Shown here piece after piece: positions 1 to 6,114 of a DNA stretch of 13,213 nt. The DNA is from Tannerella sp. Lineage in GTDB: Bacteria > Bacteroidota > Bacteroidia > Bacteroidales > Tannerellaceae. The translations under genes and the position numbers were made by a program. Numbering within the stretch: the stretch's first letter is position 1; every line of letters begins with the position of its first letter. The notes beneath the pieces were generated by a model. It was not told where the DNA came from and did no database searches. It was given only the letters and a program-made list of their open reading frames with translations. The stretch is taken from NCBI GenBank assembly GCA_031279875.1, contig JAITHS010000285.1, forward strand, positions 1 through 13,213, given 5' to 3'.

Positions 1-196
1 CCAGTGCCTTGCTCTGCTCTTTAAGCGCCTTGTCTTTTTCTTTGAGTTCTTTGCCTTGTGCTTTGATTACCTGGTCTTTCTGTGCGACTTCGCGCTCCCG
101 TTCGCGAAGTTCTTCTAAATAGTCGTCTTCCATCTCCATCTGATACTGCATCTCTTCGTTTTCGGATGCCATACGCAAACGGCGAATTACGGGACG
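1..196 (-). pseudogene. C-terminal coiled-coil remnant of the PD-(D/E)XK nuclease gene, beyond the in-frame stop (partial, runs off window)
   Basis: Seen: after the TAA at 197-199 the same minus-strand frame stays open to base 1. It begins with residues RPVIRRLRMASENEE and continues as a strongly charged Glu/Lys/Gln helix (EELRERERE, then KELKEKDKALKEQSKAL) with heptad-like spacing, so a coiled coil is likely. As I know the Bacteroidetes PD-(D/E)XK transposase-like family, members commonly read FPE-x-YRP-I-RRLR at this junction and end in a repetitive charged coiled coil. That makes this the expected tail of the gene at 197-811 rather than a separate gene. An ATG at 170-172 could in principle start a separate short peptide, but I see no reason to treat it as one. 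The true 3' end lies outside the window. Confidence 0.6.
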
Positions 197-811
197 TTAG
201 ATTTCGGGGAAATCGTCGTCGTTGATGTTCAGCAAGTATTGTTTCATCTTTGTGTGGTTATTCTGTTCAAAGATGCCCAGCAACTTCTCCAAATCGGTGC
301 GGCGACGCTGCTTTAACTGCAATGTCTGCACTATCCACGAACGGTGATGCAGGCTTTCTATGAACTCGTTGGTGGCGTCAAGATGCTCTTTCGTCGTTAC
401 GTCTTTCACGTTGGCGTCAACCTCTATTACCGGACGATCGGGGATGCCGATGTCATGACCAAGCAGGAAGATGCAATAAATCTGCCGCGCCTTTTTCCGA
501 CCGTCGCCGCTTTCGTATGCGTTGTTGGAATCTTGGTAATGCACCCCCAGATAGCGACGGAAGCGCATAATGTCGGATGCGAGTTTGGCTTTCTGCAACT
601 CGATAAGCACCGTCTTTTGTTTACCGTCGGGCAGGGCGATTTGCGCGGTGAAGTCAAACCGGCAAACGGTATAGTTTGTAGGCGGTTCTTTTTTTCGTTT
701 GGCGTTTGGCGGAATGGGGATCGTGTGCTCGCGGGCAGAAAAATTCAGTTCCAAAACTTCCTCGCCGATAATGGCGGAAAGATACGAATAATAATTAAAT
801 ACCGCCCACAA
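197..811 (-). pseudogene. PD-(D/E)XK nuclease family transposase-like (Rpn-type) protein, 5'-truncated and interrupted by a stop
   Basis: Resembles the Bacteroidetes 'PD-(D/E)XK nuclease family transposase' proteins (PDDEXK_2, related to Rpn recombination-promoting nucleases). Seen in 204 residues: the block CRFDF with Asp53, then VLIELQKAK with Glu71 and Gln73, which fits the D...ExQ variant of the nuclease core. DIMRFRRYLG, the ARQIYCIFLLG strand and the NEFIESLHHRSWIVQ region follow. The frame has no ATG; the first possible start is a TTG at 809-811. It opens directly after the acetyltransferase stop (TGA 815-817, same frame, one codon between), with no leader or ribosome site. It ends at TAA 197-199 just after DDDFPEI, where relatives continue with Tyr. 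TAC or TAT to TAA is a one-base change. I infer a decayed gene that has lost its N-terminus and gained a nonsense mutation. A functional truncated protein is possible but less likely. Confidence 0.72.
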
Positions 812-814
812 CAG

Positions 815-1321
815 TCATGCTTTAACCCTGTTTCCTTCTTTATCGACCCACCCTGTTTGCCGTGCCGGATTGCCTGTAACAAGTGCAAAAGGTGGAACAT
901 CTTTCGTAACAACCGCTCCGGCGCCAATCATGGCATATTCACCGATTACGTTACCGCATATAATTGTCGCATTTGCCCCAACAGACGCGCCACGGCATAT
1001 TTTTGTAGATCGAAATTCGTCTTTTCGCGAAATAAAACTGCGAGGATTGACGACATTAGTAAACACGCAACTCGGTCCCAAAAAAACATCATCTTCGCAC
1101 GTAACGCCTGTATAAATCGAGACGTTGTTCTGCACCTTCACTCCGTTGCCCAAAATCACACCGGGCGAAACAACAACATTCTGCCCTATATTACAATGCT
1201 TTCCCACCTTGCAACCTGCCATCAGATGCGAGAAATGCCATATCTTTGTGCCTTCTCCTATCTCGCAGCCTTCGTCGATAACAGCGCTTTGATGCGCATA
1301 AAAGTTTTTATCCTCATCCAT
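815..1321 (-). CDS. Left-handed beta-helix (hexapeptide) acyltransferase, WlbB/WbpD-like N-acetyltransferase
   Basis: A 168-residue left-handed beta-helix protein with hexapeptide repeats across residues about 12-145 (for example AVIDEG, EIGEGT, KVGKHC, NIGQNV, ASVGAN, MIGAGA). The conserved QNNVSIY (64-70), GPSCVFTNVVNPRS (82-95) and GNPARQTGW (150-158) blocks are typical of WbpD/WlbB enzymes. Those enzymes N-acetylate the 3-amino group of UDP-2-acetamido-3-amino-glucuronate, using acetyl-CoA in the cytoplasm, during surface polysaccharide synthesis. Such enzymes are usually about 190 residues, with a C-terminal extension after the GWxxxxG motif; this one stops soon after it, so the tail is short or lost. 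The ATG at 1319-1321 gives a normal N-terminus and lies 6 nt after the methyltransferase stop. No other sugar-nucleotide gene is in the window, so the exact substrate is an inference; a related sugar acetyltransferase is possible. Confidence 0.82.
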   Translation of the reverse strand: MDEDKNFYAHQSAVIDEGCEIGEGTKIWHFSHLMAGCKVGKHCNIGQNVVVSPGVILGNGVKVQNNVSIYTGVTCEDDVFLGPSCVFTNVVNPRSFISRKDEFRSTKICRGASVGANATIICGNVIGEYAMIGAGAVVTKDVPPFALVTGNPARQTGWVDKEGNRVKA

Positions 1322-1327
1322 ATTTTT

Positions 1328-2032
1328 TTATTTATACATCAGAAATATTGTTGGCTTCCTGTTTAAATCAACATTTGCTTTTGTCCATTCCTTTATCGGA
1401 AGCGTTCGTATAAACTCCTCATCACAAGTAATTTCGGAAGCGATACACAATCGTGTCGAAGGTTTGCATACCTTTATGAAATCGTCCCGTAATTTATTGT
1501 TTCTGTAAGGCGTTTCGATAAAAATTTGCGTTTCATCTTCGGCATACATTCTTGATTCATAGAATTTTATCTTTTCAATACGTTTTGTCTGTTCCACCGG
1601 CAAATATCCGCGAAAAGCAAACTGTTGTCCGTTGAATCCCGATCCCATCAAAGCCATGAGTATAGAAGATGGCCCTGTTAACGGAACGACGCGGAACCCT
1701 TTTTGTTGTGCCAAAGCGACAACATCTGCGCCCGGATCGGCAACGGCAGGACAACCTGCTTCCGACATTACGCCTATCGAAAAACCTTCATCCATCGGTT
1801 TGAGCATCTTCGACATCGCCATTCTATCGGTATGCTCGTTAAGCTCCGTAAAGTGCAGATCATCAATCACAATCGAAGAAGCCGTTTTTTTCAGGAAACG
1901 CCGTGCCGTCCTTATATTTTCTACAATAAAATATTTTAAGGAAATAATAACTTCCCTGTTATAATCAGGCAAAACCTTTTCATGCGGCGTTTCACCCAGC
2001 GGAACGGGTATCAAATACAATTTAGCGTTCAA
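1328..2032 (-). CDS. SAM-dependent methyltransferase, tetrapyrrole methylase/RsmI-like (short Bacteroidetes form)
   Basis: Belongs to the tetrapyrrole (corrin/porphyrin) methylase fold and resembles RsmI, the 16S rRNA C1402 2'-O-methyltransferase. It is of the shorter (about 235-residue) form common in Bacteroidales. Seen: the N-terminal strand KLYLIPVPLGET, VENIRTARRFL (38-47), the SAM-pocket block MSEAGCPAVADPGADVV (89-105), VVPLTGPSSILMALMGSGFNGQ (115-136), IFIETPYRNN (170-179) and the C-terminal strand PTIFLMYK. The substrate cannot be read from sequence; rRNA modification is inferred from the family. No ATG exists near the N-terminus. I chose TTG at 2030-2032, 10 nt after the nqrB stop, because it gives MNAKLYLIP, close to relatives. 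An in-frame TTG at 2060-2062 would add ten residues and overlap nqrB. Cotranscribed with nqrB, by spacing. Confidence 0.85.
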   Translation of the reverse strand: MNAKLYLIPVPLGETPHEKVLPDYNREVIISLKYFIVENIRTARRFLKKTASSIVIDDLHFTELNEHTDRMAMSKMLKPMDEGFSIGVMSEAGCPAVADPGADVVALAQQKGFRVVPLTGPSSILMALMGSGFNGQQFAFRGYLPVEQTKRIEKIKFYESRMYAEDETQIFIETPYRNNKLRDDFIKVCKPSTRLCIASEITCDEEFIRTLPIKEWTKANVDLNRKPTIFLMYK

Positions 2033-2042
2033 AGGTAATATC

Positions 2043-3239
2043 TTAATGCTTCGCTCTTGCAAGCCTGCGCTTCACATTGCCTTCTACGACATAGTGGTCG
2101 ATCAGGGGGGCGAAAGTGTTAATAAGCAGGATGGCAAGCATCATACCTTCGGGGTATCCGGGGTTTAAAACTCTGATAATGATGGCAAAAGCGCCTACCA
2201 GAAAGCCGAAGATATATTTGCCGCGTTCGGTGCGGGCGGAAGTTACGGGGTCGGTAGCCATGAATACTGCTCCGAAAGCGAACCCGCCCAGACAGAGGTG
2301 GTCGATCCATGAAAGCGACATTATCGGTGTCGTTCCGAAATAATTAAAGAGAAGTCCCATAACAGCGCCGCCGACGAATACCGAAAACATTGTTTTCCAG
2401 CTTGCTATGCCCGTTGCCAGAAGTATCACAGCGCCAAGCATGATAGCGATAACCGACGTTTCGCCGATAGAGCCGGGTATAAGTCCGATGATATAATCCC
2501 AAGTCGTGAGATGCTGTCCGAGAACGTCCGTTACGCCGTTAAAAGCGCCTGCCGTAGCCGTGCCGACCTGTCCGAGAGGTGTTGCTCCCGAAAAGGCGTC
2601 AACGACGGAACCGCCGCCGATACCAAACGTGTCGGCAGTGCGCACAAACACTTTGTCGCCCGACATTGCCGCCGGATAAGCAAAAAACAGGAACGCCCGC
2701 GTTACGAGCGCTACATTAAATATATTATAGCCTGTTCCGCCGAACACTTCTTTGGCGAAAATCACCGCAAAAGCCGTTGCCACAGCTATCATCCACAGCG
2801 GCGTATCAATCGGTACTATCAAGGGTATCAGCATTCCCGACACAAGAAATCCTTCCTGTATCTCTTCTTTTTTCAGTTGGGCGACGATAAATTCTATCCC
2901 CAAACCGACGGTATAAGAAACTGCGATTTTGGGCAGCACAGCCAGCAAACCATAGACAAAAGTCATCAGGAAGTTAGTCGAAGCGCCTGTGGCCAGATTA
3001 TGCTGATAACCTGTGTTATACATACCAAACAGCAGCGCCGGCATGAGTGCCACGATAACTACCGTCATGGTGCGTTTAGAATCAATACTGTCGTGGATAT
3101 GCACGCCCGAACGCGATGTCGTGTTGGGTACAAAGAGTAACGTTTCGAACCCGTCGAACACCGAGCGCAACGCCGACAACTTTCCGCCTTCCTCAAAGTT
3201 AGGCTTAATCTTGTTGAGAAAATTTCTTAACGCTTTCAA
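2043..3239 (-). CDS. nqrB: Na+-translocating NADH:quinone oxidoreductase subunit B
   Basis: Membrane subunit of the Na+-NQR complex, which passes electrons from NADH to quinone in the inner membrane and exports Na+. The protein is 398 residues, near the usual size of NqrB. Seen: a cytosolic N-terminus (MKALRNFLNKIKPNFEEGG), the conserved HIHDSIDSKRTM stretch (48-58), and many hydrophobic membrane segments. The SGAT motif at 217-220 is the established site type where FMN is covalently bound through phosphodiester linkage to Thr (here Thr220). The C-terminal region holds TDPVTSARTERGKYIFG and the conserved NPGYPEGMMLAILL. The start is ATG at 3237-3239, 22 nt downstream of nqrA. The next gene is not nqrC but a methyltransferase, so the usual nqrABCDEF order is broken here. 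Confidence 0.97.
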   Translation of the reverse strand: MKALRNFLNKIKPNFEEGGKLSALRSVFDGFETLLFVPNTTSRSGVHIHDSIDSKRTMTVVIVALMPALLFGMYNTGYQHNLATGASTNFLMTFVYGLLAVLPKIAVSYTVGLGIEFIVAQLKKEEIQEGFLVSGMLIPLIVPIDTPLWMIAVATAFAVIFAKEVFGGTGYNIFNVALVTRAFLFFAYPAAMSGDKVFVRTADTFGIGGGSVVDAFSGATPLGQVGTATAGAFNGVTDVLGQHLTTWDYIIGLIPGSIGETSVIAIMLGAVILLATGIASWKTMFSVFVGGAVMGLLFNYFGTTPIMSLSWIDHLCLGGFAFGAVFMATDPVTSARTERGKYIFGFLVGAFAIIIRVLNPGYPEGMMLAILLINTFAPLIDHYVVEGNVKRRLARAKH

Positions 3240-3261
3240 TATGAGTAAGTTTTAATTGTTA

Positions 3262-4605
3262 TTAATTCATTTCTTTGTACAGCAGGTCTAAACCTTGACG
3301 CACAATTTTCTGTATCTCGATTTTGGAGGTATCAACAAACTCGCACAACGCAAAATCTTCCGGCGCAACTTCGTAAATACCAAGCCGTTCCATTTTGTCG
3401 ATATCAAAAGCGATAATTGCTTTGAGCAGATATTCGGGCAAAATGTCGAATGGGAACACGCGGTCGTATTCGTTTGACATTATCATCGCCCGCTTGCCGC
3501 CTTTGATGCGGGCATCAAGCGTGTAAGGTTTCTTCCAAAAAACGTTCAACCACGCTGCGGGATATGCACGGCTCACGCTGAACTTGCCGAAGCCCGGCGC
3601 TGCCCAGCCTACAAACTCGTTCACATCGCTTCCTTCGGGGATGGCGGTAATCTGTGTGTCGTAGAAACCGAGATAGTCGTCAAGCGATACTTTCTTGCCT
3701 GTCAGCACATTACCGCTGATAACGCGCACGGTGTCGTCGGTCAAAACACGGCCGTGTACAAGACTTGCTATCTTGCAGCCTGTCAGCGCTTTAACATATC
3801 CGCGATTACTCATCTCCGATCCTGTCAGCGCTATAATCCGCGAGAAATCAGCCTTACCCGTCAACAATAAACGCCCGATTATCAGCACATCGGCAGCCGC
3901 CAGTGTCCAGACCGTTTCGCCCTTGTTGACAGGTTTCAGATGATTAATCATCACTCCTACATTTCCGGCAGGATGCGGTCCGTCGAGTTCGACCGTCGTT
4001 ACGTTGTTTAATTTCAGGTCGCAACCTTTCTTTATGCCCACAAAAACGTTGCCGTCGGTAAGTTTCGTCAGTGCGTCAAGTCCTTTTTGCAACGCCGCCG
4101 TTTCGCCGTTGAGAATAAACTCAAAATCAGGCGCTAAAGGAGCCGAATTATACGCCGTCACAAAAATATCACGCGGTTTGATGGCTGGGTCAGGCACGCG
4201 GTCGTAGGGACGTTGCCTTATAAAAGCCCACATCCCCGCCTGCAACAGCATGTTTTTTATCCCTTCGGCATCAGCGGGCGCCTTTCCAAAGTCCTCATAT
4301 TCCTGCGTCCCATCGGCTTTAACGGTGATATTGAGAATTTTACGTTTATCGCCGCGATTCACGCCCGTAACTTCGCCGCTAACAGGCGATACGAAACGTA
4401 TTTCGGGATGATTTTTGTCGGTCATCAACGTCGTACCGGCTTTGACTTTGTCGCCGGCGCGAACGGTTACTTTGGGGGTAATTCCGCAATAATCATCGGG
4501 GACTATTGCGTAACTGTCTGATTGGTAGGTCTTAACAAAGTAAAGCGGAGCCTTTCCCTGTATGTTAATATCCAAACCTTTTTTAATTTTAATAACGTCT
4601 GCCAT
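3262..4605 (-). CDS. nqrA: Na+-translocating NADH:quinone oxidoreductase subunit A
   Basis: Peripheral subunit of Na+-NQR, implicated in quinone binding and facing the cytoplasm. The protein is 447 residues, the usual size. Seen: N-terminus MADVIKIKKGLDINIQGKA, the lipoyl/biotinyl-like hammerhead region (VRAGDKVKAGTTLM and VSPVSGEVTGVNRGDKRKI), RPYDRVPDPAIKPRDIFVTA, the DGPHPAGNVGVMINHL block, and a C-terminal helical part (ILPEYLLKAIIAFDIDKMERLGIYEVAPEDFALCEFV). The frame extends upstream to 4737, but that stretch lies inside pgk. The ATG at 4603-4605 fits the family N-terminus and sits 11 nt after the pgk stop. It is followed after 22 nt by nqrB and is probably expressed from the pgk promoter. 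Confidence 0.97.
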   Translation of the reverse strand: MADVIKIKKGLDINIQGKAPLYFVKTYQSDSYAIVPDDYCGITPKVTVRAGDKVKAGTTLMTDKNHPEIRFVSPVSGEVTGVNRGDKRKILNITVKADGTQEYEDFGKAPADAEGIKNMLLQAGMWAFIRQRPYDRVPDPAIKPRDIFVTAYNSAPLAPDFEFILNGETAALQKGLDALTKLTDGNVFVGIKKGCDLKLNNVTTVELDGPHPAGNVGVMINHLKPVNKGETVWTLAAADVLIIGRLLLTGKADFSRIIALTGSEMSNRGYVKALTGCKIASLVHGRVLTDDTVRVISGNVLTGKKVSLDDYLGFYDTQITAIPEGSDVNEFVGWAAPGFGKFSVSRAYPAAWLNVFWKKPYTLDARIKGGKRAMIMSNEYDRVFPFDILPEYLLKAIIAFDIDKMERLGIYEVAPEDFALCEFVDTSKIEIQKIVRQGLDLLYKEMN

Positions 4606-4616
4606 GATTATGCTGA

Positions 4617-5915
4617 TTAATAGCCTCTTATAGCTTTTATGCCCGGAAGAATTTTGCCTTCGATGGCTTCGAGCAGAGCGCCTCCGCCGGTTGAGATATA
4701 GGAGATGCTGTCGGCAAAGCCGAACTTGTTGACACAAGCAACCGAGTCACCGCCGCCGACAAGCGAGAAAGCGCCTGCTTTGGTGGCTTTTGCGATGGCT
4801 TCTGCTACGCTTATCGAACCGTGAGTGAAGTTTGAAAACTCGAAAACACCTGTTGGGCCGTTCCAGAGGATAGTTTTGGCTTTACTGATAACGTCGGCAT
4901 ATAATGCTTCGGTTTTAGTACCGATGTCGAGGCCTTCCCAGTCGTCGGGTATTTCGCCTACCGGCACAACGGCTGTGTTGGCGTCGTTGCTGAAACTGTC
5001 GGCAATTTTGGCGTCAACGGCAAAAACGAGATTGACGCCTTTTGCTTTTGCCGTGTCAATCACTTGTCTTGCCGTATCGAGCAAATCGTTTTCTACTATT
5101 GATTTTCCTACTTTGCCGCCGAGCGCTTTTGTGAATGTGTATGTCATTCCGCCGCTGATTATCAGGTCGGTAACTTTATCCAAAAGATTTTCGATGACGC
5201 TTAATTTTGATGATACTTTTGAGCCGCCGAGTATGGCTACAAAGGGCGAAACGCTTTCTTTGAGTACTTTATCTACGGCTGCAACTTCTTTATTCATCAG
5301 GAAACCGAACATTTTGTGGTCGGCATCAAAATAGTCTGCAATCAGAGCCGTCGAAGCGTGAGCGCGGTGTGCCGTACCGAAAGCATCCATCACATAAACA
5401 TCTGCTAATGAGGCAAGTGTAGCCGTAAATTTTTTCTGGCTTTCTTTTACGTCTTCTTTGGCTTTTTTATACGCAGCAATTTCCGCCGCATATTTTTCGG
5501 GTTCTGTCGCCGCATATTTTTTTGGGTCTTCGATACCACGCGGCTTACCTTCTTCTTCGGCGTAGAAGCGGAGGTTTTCGAGCAGGAGAGCTTCGCCGGG
5601 TTGAAGCGCTGCAGCTTTGAGTTTGGCCTCTTGACCGACACAGTCGTCGGCAAACTGCACATCGACGCCAAGATGTTCCGAAACGGCGCCGATAATATGT
5701 TTGAGCGATTCTTTGGCATTAACACCTTTGGGACGTCCCAGATGCGATGCCATGATGACGCTACCGCCGTCGGCAAGGATTTTTTTCAGAGTCGGTAGTG
5801 CGCCCTTAATGCGGGTAGCGTCCGTAACGTTAAAATTTTCATCAAGAGGAACGTTGAAATCTACTCTTACGAAAGCCTTTTTACCGGCAAAATTGTAATT
5901 ATCAATAGTTTGCAT
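4617..5915 (-). CDS. pgk: Phosphoglycerate kinase
   Basis: Cytoplasmic glycolytic enzyme that transfers phosphate from 1,3-bisphosphoglycerate to ADP. The protein is 432 residues, somewhat longer than typical bacterial PGK (about 390-420). Seen: [11 protein letters not shown] (15-25), SHLGRPKG (57-64), LLENLRFY (111-118), [12 protein letters not shown] (177-188), GGSKVSSKL, and near the C-terminus NGPTGVFEF and LVGGGDSVA for nucleotide binding. The extra length is a Lys/Glu/Ala-rich insertion at about residues 121-162. Shorter charged insertions at this point occur in other Bacteroidetes PGKs; here it contains a recent-looking 8-residue tandem duplication. ATG at 5913-5915 gives the family start MQTIDNYNF; an in-frame TTG two codons upstream is unlikely. 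It is the first gene of the leftward operon with nqrA. Confidence 0.98.
   Translation of the reverse strand: MQTIDNYNFAGKKAFVRVDFNVPLDENFNVTDATRIKGALPTLKKILADGGSVIMASHLGRPKGVNAKESLKHIIGAVSEHLGVDVQFADDCVGQEAKLKAAALQPGEALLLENLRFYAEEEGKPRGIEDPKKYAATEPEKYAAEIAAYKKAKEDVKESQKKFTATLASLADVYVMDAFGTAHRAHASTALIADYFDADHKMFGFLMNKEVAAVDKVLKESVSPFVAILGGSKVSSKLSVIENLLDKVTDLIISGGMTYTFTKALGGKVGKSIVENDLLDTARQVIDTAKAKGVNLVFAVDAKIADSFSNDANTAVVPVGEIPDDWEGLDIGTKTEALYADVISKAKTILWNGPTGVFEFSNFTHGSISVAEAIAKATKAGAFSLVGGGDSVACVNKFGFADSISYISTGGGALLEAIEGKILPGIKAIRGY
5481..5528 (-). repeat. 24-bp in-frame tandem duplication in pgk
   Basis: Two adjacent 24-bp units, 5481-5504 and 5505-5528, match at 19 of 24 bases. They encode DPKKYAAT and EPEKYAAE in the pgk insertion (residues 130-145). 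The unit is a multiple of three, so the reading frame is kept. Confidence 0.85.
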
Positions 5916-5961
5916 AGTCAAAAATATTTATTTGTTAATGAAAAATTCACTTTTAAAGGTG

Positions 5962-5969
5962 CAAAATTA
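5962..5969 (-). promoter_or_regulatory. Putative Bacteroidetes -7 element for the pgk-nqrAB operon
   Basis: Read on the minus strand this is TAATTTTG, matching the Bacteroidetes sigma-ABfr -7 consensus TAnnTTTG. It lies about 47 bp upstream of the pgk ATG, giving an expected leader of roughly 35-40 nt. No good -33 TTTG is present at the normal spacing, so the call is tentative; the AT-rich surroundings raise the chance of a random match. Confidence 0.45.
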
Positions 5970-6011
5970 CATTTTTTTTTTCAGAAAATGTTTTTTTTCA
6001 AAAAAAATTTT

Positions 6012-6019
6012 TACCTTTG
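6012..6019 (+). promoter_or_regulatory. Putative Bacteroidetes -7 element for tRNA-Val and the rightward operon
   Basis: TACCTTTG matches the TAnnTTTG -7 consensus exactly. The predicted start is around 6024-6028, about ten bases before the mature tRNA 5' end at 6036. The -33 region is a T/A homopolymer tract without a clear TTTG. Position and match make this the best promoter candidate for the tRNA, and possibly for the deiminase gene behind it. Confidence 0.55.
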
Positions 6020-6035
6020 CGGCGCGAAAGTAAAA

Positions 6036-6110
6036 GAATTGTTAGCTCAGTTGGTTCAGAGCATTACCTTGACAGGGTAGGGGTCGCCGGTTCGAGTCCG
6101 GCACAGTTCA
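6036..6110 (+). tRNA. tRNA-Val (anticodon GAC)
   Basis: A full cloverleaf can be folded by hand. Acceptor: GAATTGT (6036-6042) with ACAGTTC (6103-6109), containing one T-G pair, and A6110 as discriminator. D arm: GCTC (6045-6048) with GAGC (6059-6062). Anticodon stem: TTACC (6064-6068) with GGTAG (6076-6080). Loop: TTGACAG (6069-6075) with anticodon GAC at 6071-6073, reading GUC/GUU valine codons. Variable loop: GGGTC. T arm: GCCGG/CCGGC with loop TTCGAGT. The 3' CCA is not encoded (CATT follows), so it must be added by tRNA nucleotidyltransferase. The length is 75 nt. The next gene's ATG is only 4 nt away. Confidence 0.95.
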
Positions 6111-6114
6111 CATT

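Larger units (their letters stand above)
5916..6035. other. Divergent AT-rich intergenic region between pgk and tRNA-Val
   Basis: This is the only sizeable noncoding gap in the window and separates the two divergent transcription units. Seen: long homopolymer runs, T10 at 5972-5981, T8 at 5991-5998, C at 5999, A8 at 6000-6007 and T5 at 6008-6012. T8-C-A8 is a short perfect inverted repeat but lacks a GC stem, so I do not call it a terminator. A -7-like element is found on each strand. I see no riboswitch or protein-coding frame. Confidence 0.7.

Noticed and set aside
1..811. A complete insertion sequence or active mobile element carrying the nuclease-like gene.
   Set aside because: No terminal inverted repeats or target-site duplication are visible, the left part lies outside the window, and the gene is broken.
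197..817. TGA or TAA recoding (readthrough linking acetyltransferase and nuclease into one protein).
   Set aside because: All three units share one frame, but the two families are unrelated, TGA and TAA act as normal stops for the other genes in the window, and simple gene decay explains the data with less.
344..1366. A 340-codon open frame on the plus strand opposite the nuclease remnant and the acetyltransferase.
   Set aside because: It is antisense to a clearly recognised hexapeptide acyltransferase and a PD-(D/E)XK family protein. Its translation has no recognisable domain and is rich in Arg/Cys/Asn in the manner of a shadow frame.
2511..3140. A 209-codon plus-strand open frame within nqrB.
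   Set aside because: Antisense to an intact nqrB. The product is a low-quality Arg/His/Ser-rich translation with no known motifs.
4606..4737. Upstream extension of the nqrA frame by 44 codons.
   Set aside because: The stretch overlaps the 3' end of pgk and is Arg-rich with no family similarity; ATG 4605 gives the standard NqrA N-terminus.
5991..6012. Possible rho-independent terminator at T8-C-A8-T5.
   Set aside because: The inverted repeat has no GC pairs and a near-zero loop. It lies upstream of both divergent units, where no transcript is expected to end.
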